Source of the DNA: Geobacter sp. UBA6802
GTDB lineage: Bacteria > Desulfobacterota > Desulfuromonadia > Geobacterales > Pseudopelobacteraceae
DNA length: 20,418 nucleotides
Reading direction: 5' to 3'
Assembly: GCA_002452325.1 (NCBI GenBank)
Contig: DKFG01000246.1
Location: 1 to 20,418, forward strand
Shown piece after piece: positions 1 through 8,075 of the stretch. Position 1 is the first letter of the stretch. Each line of letters begins with the position of its first letter. The notes beneath the pieces were generated by a model, which was not told where the DNA came from, did not search any database, and saw only the letters and a list, made by a program, of their open reading frames with translations. Position numbers and translations under genes: made by a program.

Positions 1-1
1 G

Positions 2-148
2 CGCAGTGTGGTGAAAGACCTTGAAGTAAAGTCCCTGCTAAAACAAGCCCTCACCGACCGGATTGATGACCGGGCGTTGTTCATGAAGGGGATTGACGTG
101 AGCTATTACTATGAAGGCTACAGCGAATTCAGAACCGAGGAGCTGTAG
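2..148 (+). CDS. 3' end of unidentified protein (partial)
   Basis: An open frame enters from the left edge and ends at TAG 146-148, giving the last 48 residues of a protein that begins outside the window. The tail is charged and ends with a Tyr-rich stretch (GIDVSYYYEGY) followed by a polar end (FRTEEL). I do not recognise a domain. Its stop lies 2 bases before the hsdS fragment, whose ribosome binding site (GAGGAG, 137-142) sits inside this gene. The two were therefore probably one operon, and this gene is probably part of, or a passenger in, the type I restriction-modification locus (inference from context only). Confidence 0.6.
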   Translation, partial: RSVVKDLEVKSLLKQALTDRIDDRALFMKGIDVSYYYEGYSEFRTEEL

Positions 149-150
149 GC

Positions 151-573
151 ATGAGTTCTGTTAGTTTTTTGGAAAAGCTGCTGGATGGTGCTGCGGTTGA
201 GTGGAAGACGCTGGGGGAGGTGGCGACAATTGGCACAGGCAGTCACGACACACAAGATGCCATCGAAGATGGTGATTTTGTTTTTTATGCTCGCGGTCGT
301 GAGCAGTTGAGGCTAAACGTGTTTGATTTTGATGAAACTGCAATCATCACCGCTGGAGATGGTGCTGGGGTAGGAAAAGTATTTCATTATGCCCAAGGTA
401 AATATGCGCTGCATCAGCGAGTATACCGTATCGTCCCAAGTGAAGTGATGGAGCCGAGATTTGTATATCATTGCATAGCATCATATTTTTATGCGTACAT
501 ACAAAAAGCATCGGTGAGTTCATCTGTTACCTCACTTCGTAGGCCAGTGAATCAAAAAGAGAACCCATCATGA
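151..573 (+). pseudogene. hsdS: Type I restriction specificity subunit HsdS, N-terminal fragment
   Basis: HsdS chooses the DNA target of a type I restriction-modification complex and normally has two target-recognition domains in about 400 or more residues. This frame has 140. The opening (FLEKLLDG..VEWKTLGEV) and the GDGAGVGKV...YALHQRVYRIVP stretch are typical of a first target-recognition domain. The end (SSSVTSLRRPV) stops exactly where the family's conserved SLRRP motif would lead into the central helix. After that come only seven unrelated residues and a stop. The central conserved helix, second recognition domain and C-terminal helix are missing. The start has a good GAGGAG site. The stop overlaps the rhuM start by ATGA (570-573). 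A functional specificity subunit is very unlikely; a half-subunit that dimerises is possible but would still need the missing helix. Confidence 0.8.
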
Positions 574-1625
574 GTGAGAACAGTGAACGCTGGCTGACAA
601 CGAAGGATGAGATGACCGACTTTCTGCTGTATACCGCGCCAGACGGCCAGGTAAGGGTGGAGTGCATTCTTCATGATGAGACGATCTGGCTGACGCAGGA
701 TCGCATTGCCGAACTTTTCGGGGTACAGCGTCCAGCCATTACCAAGCACCTGAAAAACATCTTTGAATCCGGAGAGCTTGAGGAAGGAGTGGTTAGTTCC
801 ATTTTGGAACATACCACTCAACACGGCGCTATTGAGGGAAAAACCCAGACAAGCTCAGTTAAGCATTACAACCTTGACGCCATCATTTCCGTTGGCTACC
901 GGGTAAACTCCTCCAGGGCCACACAGTTCAGAATCTGGGCCACGCAATTGCTGAAGGAGTATATCACCAAGGGCTTTGCCATGGATGATGAACGACTGAA
1001 AAACGGTCGTTTCTTTGGCAAGGATTATTTCCGTGAGCTGCTGGAGCGTGTTCGCTCAATCCGTGCATCCGAACGCCGAATCTATCAGCAGATTACCGAC
1101 ATCTTTGCCGAGTGCAGTATCGATTATGATCCACAATCAGAAACCACCTGCAACTTCTACGCTCATGTACAGGATAAGTTCCACTTTGCCATCACTGGGC
1201 GCACCGCAGCGGAAATCATTTATCTGAATGCAGATGCCGAAAAACCTCTGATGGGCATGATGACCTACAAAAATGCTCCTGATGGTCGTGTGCTCAAATC
1301 CGACTCCACTGTCGGCAAGAATTATCTACAGGAAGATGAGATCAAAAAACTGGAACGAGCCGTCACTGCATTTTTTGATTACATTGAGCGAATCATCGAA
1401 AACCGCACCACCTTTACCATGGATAGCTTTGCCGAAAGCGTGAACCGTTTTCTGGAGTTTAACGAATACCGCATCCTTGAAGGATATGGCTCCATTTCTC
1501 GCAAGCAGGCCGAGGAAAAGGCATTTGCTGAATACGACAAGTTCAACAAGACCCAGCGAATCGAATCCGACTTCGATAAAGCCGTTAAACAGCTCACGGC
1601 CCCGAAGAAAAAGGGGGGCAAGTGA
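570..1625 (+). CDS. rhuM: RhuM-family protein
   Basis: Full-length 351-residue member of the RhuM family, named from a gene on Salmonella pathogenicity island 3. Its biochemical role is not established. Members are often found inside type I restriction-modification operons. Visible features are an N-terminal part resembling a DNA-binding winged helix (IWLTQDRIAELFGVQRPAITKHLKNIFESGEL, about residues 32-63), the family-typical VKHYNLDAIISVGYRVNSSRATQFRIWAT segment (about 99-127), and a charged C-terminus rich in Lys. It has no signal peptide or membrane segment. Translation is probably coupled to the hsdS fragment through the ATGA overlap. It lies between two hsdS pieces, suggesting insertion into or replacement of hsdS. 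The frame is intact, so the gene may still be active and under selection. A role in phage defence is plausible from the setting but unproven. Confidence 0.85.
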   Translation: MSENSERWLTTKDEMTDFLLYTAPDGQVRVECILHDETIWLTQDRIAELFGVQRPAITKHLKNIFESGELEEGVVSSILEHTTQHGAIEGKTQTSSVKHYNLDAIISVGYRVNSSRATQFRIWATQLLKEYITKGFAMDDERLKNGRFFGKDYFRELLERVRSIRASERRIYQQITDIFAECSIDYDPQSETTCNFYAHVQDKFHFAITGRTAAEIIYLNADAEKPLMGMMTYKNAPDGRVLKSDSTVGKNYLQEDEIKKLERAVTAFFDYIERIIENRTTFTMDSFAESVNRFLEFNEYRILEGYGSISRKQAEEKAFAEYDKFNKTQRIESDFDKAVKQLTAPKKKGGK

Positions 1626-1626
1626 A

Positions 1627-1746
1627 ATGATTGAATACACAACGCCCATTACTGAAAGCTTACCCCGTGAAATCGCATTGCGCCAAAAGCAATACGAGTA
1701 CTTGCTTGTTTCACAATTTATCGACTTCGCCGAGCTGCAAGCATGA
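1627..1746 (+). pseudogene. hsdS: HsdS C-terminal remnant
   Basis: Starting 1 base after the rhuM stop, a 39-codon frame contains ITESLPREIALRQKQYEY. This matches the well-known C-terminal motif of HsdS (LP-x-EI-x-x-R-x-KQYEYYRD), which forms the end of the second conserved helix. After KQYEY the sequence no longer resembles the family (usual YRD..L.SFPK), and the frame stops at 1744-1746. This is therefore the tail end of an hsdS gene whose front part is the 151-573 fragment, with rhuM in between. It could be translated from ATG 1627 by coupling to rhuM, but a stable 39-residue product is doubtful. Confidence 0.7.
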
Positions 1747-2070
1747 GATGCCGCTTCCTGCAGAACTGGTCAAGATGAATGCAATTTTCTAACTGACGCT
1801 GATCAGGTATCCTTTTTTTCTTCTATCCTGCCTTCCCCGACTCACCAGAATAGCCACGCGTAAAAAAATTTACCTTCCCGCTCCCCGTCAACTTGCAAAA
1901 CCATAATTCTATGGTAACTAATTAGAAACAACATAATTAAACCGTAGTTTTCTCATCACCCTGTCTGGTGTCAACAGGCACATTGTGAAGCATGGAACAG
2001 AAGGCGGATTGCTCGCTTAGCTATTTGCCTGATTACAGCAGACATTACATTGCAGCAGAAGGAAACCACG
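1747..2070. other. AT-rich intergenic spacer before the kinase operon
   Basis: About 320 bases without a convincing gene. A 14-codon frame (1748-1792) follows the hsdS remnant and is probably decay debris. The DNA from about 1850 to 1960 is much more AT-rich than its neighbours. It contains a short dyad at 1900-1915 (ACCATA, 4-base loop, TATGGT) and a weak sigma70-like pair. It marks the boundary between the restriction island and the signalling genes, and most likely holds the promoter for the operon starting at 2071. Confidence 0.6.
1893..1920 (+). promoter_or_regulatory. Possible sigma70 promoter for the kinase operon
   Basis: TTGCAA (1893-1898) and TAACTA (1915-1920) are separated by 16 bases in the AT-rich spacer upstream of the 2071 kinase. 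Both boxes match consensus only in part. The dyad ACCATA/TATGGT (1900-1915) lies between the boxes, where a repressor could bind. This is a weak call based on position and base composition. Confidence 0.25.
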
Positions 2071-2883
2071 ATGCATGAAGCAAATCGTAACAGCTATCCG
2101 TTCGAACATCTCGCACAGATTAACCGCGCAAACAATCAGACCTTCGTGTTGCGTGGTTTCAGCCATACCTTCAGAAATCCTATTAATTCCATTTTATTGG
2201 CAACAGAGCTGCTAAAAAACTATGTTGAAGACATCAACGGACAGTTATCTGAACTTGATGAAGAATGCTTGGAGCAGGCCAAGGAAAACCTGGAGGCTGG
2301 GGAGAGCATCCTGGCAACCATGCCGCAGGTGATACAGGATATCAACACCTCGGCATCCCGCCTTAACCAGTTGGTAAACCACCTCTCGGAAATGACCGGG
2401 AGAGGCTCCATTACTGCAGCACGGACGGAAGTTGACATCCACCAGCTTGTATCCCTCTGTCCCCAGATGCTTCAGTACCAGATTTGTGAACGCACAAGCC
2501 ATTTCAAACTACAGATTGAAGATAATCTGCCGCCATTGCCCGGTAACGGCCAGCAGTTGCTTCAGGCCCTGCAGAACCTGCTGATAAATGCACTCCTCTC
2601 TCTGCCTGAACGATCGTGTGCAGTACAGCTCTCCGTATCCCATAATCGGCAGGACAGACTGCTGGAACTGCGGATCTGTGATCAGGGCTGCGGAATTGCA
2701 CCGGTTATTCTTCCTAAAATTTCGGAACCTTTTTTTACCACCTGGGCAGATCAGGGATGCACAGGATTGGGACTAACGGTTGCCGAGCAGATCATCAAGG
2801 CCCATGACGGTACCCTGCACATTGATTCAGAACCGGGATGCGGAACCAGTATTCTTGTCGAGTTACCACTTCCTGCGCCATAA
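2071..2883 (+). CDS. Soluble sensor histidine kinase
   Basis: A 270-residue cytoplasmic histidine kinase without an obvious sensor or membrane segment. The HisKA-type box is FSHTFRNPINSI, with the phospho-acceptor His at residue 32. The ATPase part follows with N box NLLINALLSLP, G1 DQGCGI, F box PFFTTW and G2 GLGLTVAEQI, so the catalytic core looks complete. About 70 residues of charged helix between the H box and the ATPase domain form the dimerisation region. ATG 2071 is chosen over TTG 2050 because AGAAGG lies at a good distance before it. The next gene, a sigma54-dependent response regulator, starts 13 bases after the stop and is the likely partner. With no input domain, the kinase probably responds to a partner protein, possibly the hybrid kinase downstream (inference). 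Confidence 0.85.
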   Translation: MHEANRNSYPFEHLAQINRANNQTFVLRGFSHTFRNPINSILLATELLKNYVEDINGQLSELDEECLEQAKENLEAGESILATMPQVIQDINTSASRLNQLVNHLSEMTGRGSITAARTEVDIHQLVSLCPQMLQYQICERTSHFKLQIEDNLPPLPGNGQQLLQALQNLLINALLSLPERSCAVQLSVSHNRQDRLLELRICDQGCGIAPVILPKISEPFFTTWADQGCTGLGLTVAEQIIKAHDGTLHIDSEPGCGTSILVELPLPAP

Positions 2884-2896
2884 GAAAGCCCAACCA

Positions 2897-4390
2897 GTGA
2901 ACACGACTAATCTCTCTTCTTCATGCCTGCCAGTGCTCATTGTTGACGATGATGCAGTCGCCTGCAACGTAATGAGTCTGACCTTACAGGAAGCGCGGGT
3001 CAATAATGTACAGATCATCTGCGACAGTCGTCAGGTGCTGCCGTTTCTCAAAGAACAAGGCGCCGCGCTTGTGCTGCTGGATCTGTTCATGCCGCATCTA
3101 TCTGGCCAAGAGTTGCTCAAAGCGATTCGAGACGAATACCCAGGCGTACAGGTGGTTGTTATTTCAGGCGCCAACGAACTGAATATTGCGGTTGAATGTA
3201 TGAAGCTGGGAGCGCTGGACTACCTGAGCAAGCCGGTAGAGGCCAGCCGTCTGATCGCCTGCGTCTCAAACGCCCTGCGGATACATGCCATGCAGGGCGA
3301 ACTGCTTTCCCTCAAAAAACGTCTGTTGGAAGACGCCCTTGAATACCCGGATGCCTTTGCCGCGATCAAGACCCGTAGCGATAAGATGCGAGCATTGTTC
3401 CAGTATGTAGAGGTGGTTGCCCGGTCACAGCAGCCGATCCTGATTACCGGTGAAACCGGGGTGGGTAAAGAGTTGATTGCCCATGCCGTGCATTCACTCA
3501 GCCAGGTAAGCGGTGACTTTATCAGTTTAAATGTAGCCGGACTTGATGATGCAACCTTTTCAGACACACTCTTTGGACACAAAAAAGGGGCCTTTACCGG
3601 CGCTGATCAGGCCAGAGAAGGATTGGTCAGCCGCGCTGCCGGTGGCACCCTGTTTCTGGACGAGATTGGTGATCTTGAGGAACGTTCACAGATCAAGCTG
3701 CTGCGATTGCTACAGGAAGGGGAATATTACCAGGTTGGTTCTGATCTGCTCAAAAAGTCGGCCGCACATATTGTGGCAGCAACCAACCAGAATCTGGTTG
3801 AGCGTGTTGCACAGAAGCAGTTCCGACGTGACCTGCTCTATCGGCTTTCCACGCACACCATTCATATCCCACCACTGCGGGATCGGCCCGAAGATATCCC
3901 GTTGCTATTGGCCCATTTTCTCAGCGAGGCAGCAACTGACTATCAGAAACCCAAACCGGCTGTTTCAGACAATCTGGTTGCCTGTTTGATCCGGCATGGA
4001 TTTCCCGGAAATGTGCGAGAACTGAAGGCCATGGTCTATGATGCTGTGGCGCGCTATAGTAGTGGTGATTTGGTGATTCAGCCCTGTAACGGACCGTGGG
4101 ATGATGTAGTAGGGGACTCCGACGGGGGAAACCAGGCGCCGTTAATGGAGCAGAACATCGAGACCGTCTTCGGGCATTTTCCAACGATCAATGAGGCAGA
4201 AGAGTACCTGATTAACGAGGCCCTGCGGCGCACAGCAGGAAACCTCAATCTGGCTGCTGCCATGCTCGGCATAACCCGTCAGACCATTGCCAATCGCAGG
4301 AAAAAAAATGGCGGAACGCGTGAAACGGCAGGTAAAGCTGATCTGGCCCCCATGGAAGATCTGTTTAAGGTGTATGAGGCACAACCATGA
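2897..4390 (+). CDS. Sigma54-dependent response regulator, NtrC family
   Basis: A transcription activator of about 497 residues with the full NtrC layout. The receiver domain (about 12-130) has acidic pair VDDD, phospho-Asp62 and Lys112. The AAA+ domain (about 155-395) has Walker A GETGVGK (185-191), the sigma54-contacting loop GAFTGA (231-236), Walker B LFLDE (Asp255/Glu256) and the arginine-rich RRDLLYRL and PPLRDRPEDIP segments. A Fis-type helix-turn-helix lies near the C-terminus (NLNLAAAMLGITRQTIANRRKK, about 449-470). The family's WPGNVREL appears as FPGNVREL. The start is taken as GTG 2897, just after the kinase stop and before receiver strand 1; longer starts would run back into the kinase gene. 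The ribosome site is weak, suggesting coupling to the kinase. An intact GAFTGA means it should activate sigma54 promoters. A candidate target lies upstream of the STAS/cheA genes. Confidence 0.92.
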   Translation: MNTTNLSSSCLPVLIVDDDAVACNVMSLTLQEARVNNVQIICDSRQVLPFLKEQGAALVLLDLFMPHLSGQELLKAIRDEYPGVQVVVISGANELNIAVECMKLGALDYLSKPVEASRLIACVSNALRIHAMQGELLSLKKRLLEDALEYPDAFAAIKTRSDKMRALFQYVEVVARSQQPILITGETGVGKELIAHAVHSLSQVSGDFISLNVAGLDDATFSDTLFGHKKGAFTGADQAREGLVSRAAGGTLFLDEIGDLEERSQIKLLRLLQEGEYYQVGSDLLKKSAAHIVAATNQNLVERVAQKQFRRDLLYRLSTHTIHIPPLRDRPEDIPLLLAHFLSEAATDYQKPKPAVSDNLVACLIRHGFPGNVRELKAMVYDAVARYSSGDLVIQPCNGPWDDVVGDSDGGNQAPLMEQNIETVFGHFPTINEAEEYLINEALRRTAGNLNLAAAMLGITRQTIANRRKKNGGTRETAGKADLAPMEDLFKVYEAQP

Positions 4391-7300
4391 ACCATTCACC
4401 GCCGGAATCAGATCATGCTCTGCGTCAGCGTGCTGAGAAAATTATAGAGAACGGCGAAGGTATAAGCCAGCAAACGTCGCTGCTTGTTGAGGCCAATCGC
4501 CTGCTCCATGAACTTCAGGTGCAGCAGATCGAACTGGAGATGCAGAACCAGGAATTGCGTCAGTTTCAGCAAGAACTGGAATCCTCGCGCGAACGCTACT
4601 ATCAGCTGTTCGATATGGCGCCAGTCGGTTATCTGACCATTAATGGACAGGGTAGCATCCTGGAAGCCAACCTTACCGTTGCCACGCTGTTGGGAATAGC
4701 ACGAGGCACTCTGCTCAATACGCCACTCTCTCACTATATCTTCCCGGAAGATCAGGATATCTGTTACCTGCAGCGCCAGCATCTGTCAGATTCGCTCATG
4801 CCGCAGCAGTGTGAGCTGCGGATGCTGCGCCCTGACGGTTCCTTGTTCTGGGCTGCAATGAAGGCAACGCCAACGCAGAATGACGAATGCTGGATTTGCA
4901 TTGAAGATATCAGCAGGCGCAAACAGGCAGAGGATACGTTACATGATCAATCGAGGGCAGAAATCAGCAAACATGCCGAGCAATACCAGGCCATGCTTGC
5001 GTCGGATCTGTTCGGATTCTGGCTTATTGATAACTGCGGGAACCTACTGGATGTAAATACCACCTATTGCAGGATGTCCGGTTACAGCAGGGAAGAATTG
5101 CTCCAACGTTCAGTTGCAGATATTGAAGCTGCCGAGTCTGCACAAGAGACTGCCCGGCATCTACAGCAGCTCATTGCAATCGGTGTCGATCATTTTGAAA
5201 GCAGGCACAGGACAAAAGACGGTTGTATCTTCCATGTTGAAGTCAGTACCACCTATATAGCGTCACAACAACAGTGTGTTGCATACATACGTGATATTAC
5301 CGATCGCAAGCACGCCGAAAACACCTTGCGGGAGAATAAGCAGTTTCTGGATGCATTGTTGAACGCCGTGCCGATACCAATCTTCTTCAAGGGCAGGAAT
5401 GGCCGTTACCTCGGTTTCAACAAGTCCTTCGAAAAACTTTTTGGCCGAACCAGAGAGGAGCTGATCGAAAAAAGTGTCTTTGATGTTAATCCGAAAGAGC
5501 TGGCCGAGGTCTATTACGCCAAGGATGAGGAGTTGTTTACCCATTCGGGAATACAGATCTATGAATCACAGGTAAAGGACATACAAGGTGTTGAGCATAC
5601 GGTGATTTTTCACAAGGCAGCTTTTGAGGGACAGAACGGTGAGGTAAAGGGGCTGATCGGCGCTATTCTGGATATCACCGAGTACAAGCAGGTTGAGCTG
5701 GCTCGGGAACTGGATAAAAAAAGACTTGAACTGCTGCTGCAACTCAGTTCGCTTTCAGACGCCAGTCAGGATGAGATTCTTGCCTTTTCCCTGGAGGCAA
5801 TCCAGGCAGCGGTCCAGAGCGAGTTTGCCTTTATCGGTTTTATGGATGACGCTGAAACGTTCATGACCATTACGGCATGGTCACAAGGGGTGATGGATCA
5901 CTGTCGTATGGATTCTGCTCCGCTGACATTTTCAGTTGTTGAGGCGAGCCTGTGGGGTGAGGTTATCCGGCAGAGGGCTCCGACTGTGGTGAATGACTAT
6001 GCTGCCCCGCATCCCCACAAGCGAGGTTGTCCGGTTGGGCATATCCCGATCAAGCGGTTTCTGGAGATACCGGTCTTTGACGGCAACCGGATTGTTGCTG
6101 TTGCAGCTGCTGCCAACAAGGTAGAGGAGTACACTCAATCCGATATCAATGCAATGACGGTTCTGATGGAAAAGCTGTTTAACCTGCTGAGGCGCAAGTG
6201 GGTGGAAGAGGCGTTTCGGGCCAGTAGAGAAAAGATCAGCGCCTATCTGGATAACTCGTTTGATGTCATCTTTGTGCTGAACGCTACGGGGGTTTTTCTG
6301 TTTGTATCCCGTGCCTGGGAACGGCATTTCGGCTCTCCGGTCAGCGAGGTACTTGGAAAAAATTTCGCTCAGTTTGTGCATCCCGATGATGTCTCACCCT
6401 GTGCCGGATATTTAGCCGAAATACTGCTTGGCACGGAGGGCAAGACCAGTCCGCCCTATCGGGTCAGGCATGCCGATGGCTCTTGGCGCTGGTTTATTGC
6501 CAACGGTTCACGCTATCTGGATAAACAGTGCGGATGGCAATTTATTGGTGTTGGTCACGACATCACCGAGCGGATGCAGGCCGAACATAATTTGAGACAG
6601 GCCAAAGCCGCCGCTGAGGTGGCCAGTCAGGCCAAGTCTGCCTTTCTGGCCACCATGAGCCACGAGATTCGTACGCCGCTCTCCGCCCTGCTGGGAAATA
6701 TCGAGCTGCTTGAAGCTACGCAACTCTCGCCGCCTCAGCAGCAATATCTGAAGGACTGTCGGAACGCTTCGGAAATGCTGCTTCAAGTCATCAATGATGT
6801 GCTGGATTTCTCCAAGATTGAGGCCGGAAAATTTGAGTTAAACAATGAGACGTTTTCCATCTCCTCAACGGCTACGCAGCTGGTGCGGATTTTTAATGTC
6901 AGCGCGAAACAAAAAGGGATAACGCTTGTTCCCGCACTGGCGAACGATCTGCCTGCCTATATCTCCGGCGACCAGCAACGTCTGCGCCAGATCATCTCCA
7001 ACCTGCTCAGTAACGCCATAAAATTCACTGATCAGGGGACGGTTAAGCTGGAAATCACACAAAATGGGCCGATAGCCGGTTCAGGTTCAGGCACGGTCAT
7101 GCTGGTGATCTCAGTGAGTGATACCGGTAAAGGTATTCCACCGGACAAACAGGCCTTAATTTTCGAAAGCTTTACGCAGCTGGAAGCGCTCAACACCCGT
7201 CATCACACCGGAAGCGGCCTGGGGTTGACCATCTGTCGGCGTTTGGCAGAAATGATGGGTGGCACGCTCTCGTTATCAAGTACACCTGGTGAGGGCTCTG

Positions 7301-7764
7301 TGTTTAACCTGTTGCTGCCGGTTACCGTCTGTCCAGCGCCGCCACAAAAATTAAGATCGAGGCGCGCCAGGGTAGCCACGCCAAGGAATATTCTGCTGGC
7401 CGATGACGAAGAACTGGGGAGAGCTACAACTGCAACCCTGTTGCGGCGCAGGGGACATCTGGTGACGGCGGTGGCAAACGGGACTGACCTGCTTGAGACG
7501 CTGCAGCGGCAACAGTTTGACATTATCCTCTCCGACATCTCCATGCCGGATATGGACGGCCTGGAAGTGGTGCGGATCATCCGTTCCGGCGAACGTACCG
7601 CAATAGATGCGCAAACACCGGCCATTGCCATGACAGCCCATGCTTTTCACAAGGATATCGATAGTTTTCTGGCTGCCGGTTTTAACGGCTACGCGGCGAA
7701 GCCGATCAACTTTGAAGCATTGTTGCAGCAGATTGATGAGCTGTGCAGAAAGACTGCCGATTGA
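4387..7764 (+). CDS. Hybrid sensor histidine kinase/response regulator with PAS and GAF domains
   Basis: An 1125-residue cytoplasmic hybrid kinase. It begins with a Gln-rich coiled coil (about 10-70). PAS domains follow at about 70-180, 198-308 and 318-435, a GAF domain at about 446-605, and a fourth PAS at about 614-730. Several PAS domains end in the usual DI(T/S)xRKxAE-like linker. The HisKA box FLATMSHEIRTPLSALL carries His759. The ATPase domain shows N box (NLLSNAIKFTD), G1 (DTGKGIP) and G2 (GSGLGLTICRRLAEMMGG). A C-terminal receiver has ADDEE, Asp1050 and Lys1105. No membrane helix is visible, so it should sense an intracellular cue such as redox state, a ligand or a partner protein. 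Its start overlaps the stop of the NtrC-type regulator by ATGA, so the two are translationally coupled. It has no output domain of its own and no HPt domain is seen; phosphate could pass to the neighbouring regulator or be held by its receiver. Confidence 0.93.
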   Translation: MNHSPPESDHALRQRAEKIIENGEGISQQTSLLVEANRLLHELQVQQIELEMQNQELRQFQQELESSRERYYQLFDMAPVGYLTINGQGSILEANLTVATLLGIARGTLLNTPLSHYIFPEDQDICYLQRQHLSDSLMPQQCELRMLRPDGSLFWAAMKATPTQNDECWICIEDISRRKQAEDTLHDQSRAEISKHAEQYQAMLASDLFGFWLIDNCGNLLDVNTTYCRMSGYSREELLQRSVADIEAAESAQETARHLQQLIAIGVDHFESRHRTKDGCIFHVEVSTTYIASQQQCVAYIRDITDRKHAENTLRENKQFLDALLNAVPIPIFFKGRNGRYLGFNKSFEKLFGRTREELIEKSVFDVNPKELAEVYYAKDEELFTHSGIQIYESQVKDIQGVEHTVIFHKAAFEGQNGEVKGLIGAILDITEYKQVELARELDKKRLELLLQLSSLSDASQDEILAFSLEAIQAAVQSEFAFIGFMDDAETFMTITAWSQGVMDHCRMDSAPLTFSVVEASLWGEVIRQRAPTVVNDYAAPHPHKRGCPVGHIPIKRFLEIPVFDGNRIVAVAAAANKVEEYTQSDINAMTVLMEKLFNLLRRKWVEEAFRASREKISAYLDNSFDVIFVLNATGVFLFVSRAWERHFGSPVSEVLGKNFAQFVHPDDVSPCAGYLAEILLGTEGKTSPPYRVRHADGSWRWFIANGSRYLDKQCGWQFIGVGHDITERMQAEHNLRQAKAAAEVASQAKSAFLATMSHEIRTPLSALLGNIELLEATQLSPPQQQYLKDCRNASEMLLQVINDVLDFSKIEAGKFELNNETFSISSTATQLVRIFNVSAKQKGITLVPALANDLPAYISGDQQRLRQIISNLLSNAIKFTDQGTVKLEITQNGPIAGSGSGTVMLVISVSDTGKGIPPDKQALIFESFTQLEALNTRHHTGSGLGLTICRRLAEMMGGTLSLSSTPGEGSVFNLLLPVTVCPAPPQKLRSRRARVATPRNILLADDEELGRATTATLLRRRGHLVTAVANGTDLLETLQRQQFDIILSDISMPDMDGLEVVRIIRSGERTAIDAQTPAIAMTAHAFHKDIDSFLAAGFNGYAAKPINFEALLQQIDELCRKTAD

Positions 7765-7928
7765 ACCGGTTTCGGTTGCTGAGCAAAATCGATTCGCCAA
7801 ATTCAAACCCCACAAATTGCACCACCACCCTTAAGTAAAAAGATTTTCCACCCGGCAAAATATTTACCTGATCTAACTGCCTGTTGCCATTTTGATTATC
7901 CCTGTCTGCCCCCCTTCAACTCTTCTCA

Positions 7929-7945
7929 AGGTAAATTTCTTACCT
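7929..7945. promoter_or_regulatory. Dyad AGGTAA-N5-TTACCT, candidate activator site
   Basis: Perfect 6-base inverted arms (AGGTAA 7929-7934, TTACCT 7940-7945) around a 5-base AT-rich centre. The half-site TTACCT recurs at 7864-7869, and TTTACC also occurs at 1869-1874 before the kinase operon. The dyad lies about 100 bases upstream of the predicted transcription start of the STAS gene. That distance is typical for enhancer sites of NtrC-family activators, and one is encoded at 2897. The link is inferred. Confidence 0.35.
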
Positions 7946-8008
7946 CCCGGATAGATGTATCACTTCTCTAATATATTGGAATTAATAGCATATTACTGAT
8001 TTTTGGCC

Positions 8009-8025
8009 TTGGCATGTCTTGTGTA
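8009..8025 (+). promoter_or_regulatory. Possible sigma54 (-24/-12) promoter for STAS-cheA
   Basis: TTGGCATG, four bases, then GTGTA. The -24 half is close to the consensus TTGGCACG. The -12 half is poor, with GTGTA where TTGCA is expected, although the GG and the -12 G keep the correct spacing. A start near 8036 would leave a leader of about 40 bases with a strong ribosome site (GAGAGGAGG). An alternative sigma70 -10 box TAATAC overlaps at 8024-8029 with a poor -35. Tentative. Confidence 0.3.
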
Positions 8026-8075
8026 ATACACAGATCAGTTGAAACGAGTGTTTCGTACATTGAGAGGAGGCAGAT

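Larger units (their letters stand above)
7765..8075. other. AT-rich intergenic spacer before the chemosensory cluster
   Basis: About 310 bases with no credible gene. It falls in GC content around 7840-8030. It contains a short hairpin just after the hybrid kinase stop (AACCG/CGGTT, 7764-7777) without a T-run, a dyad AGGTAA-N5-TTACCT at 7929-7945, another TTTACCT at 7863-7869, and a weak -24/-12-like element near 8009-8025. This is the most likely control region for STAS, cheA and the genes behind them. Confidence 0.6.

Noticed and set aside
1977..1991. GG/GC pair before the kinase operon as a sigma54 promoter
   Set aside because: The spacing is 11 bases instead of the required 10 and the flanking bases do not match.
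7764..7777. Short hairpin after the hybrid kinase as a terminator
   Set aside because: A 5-base stem with no T-run is too weak.
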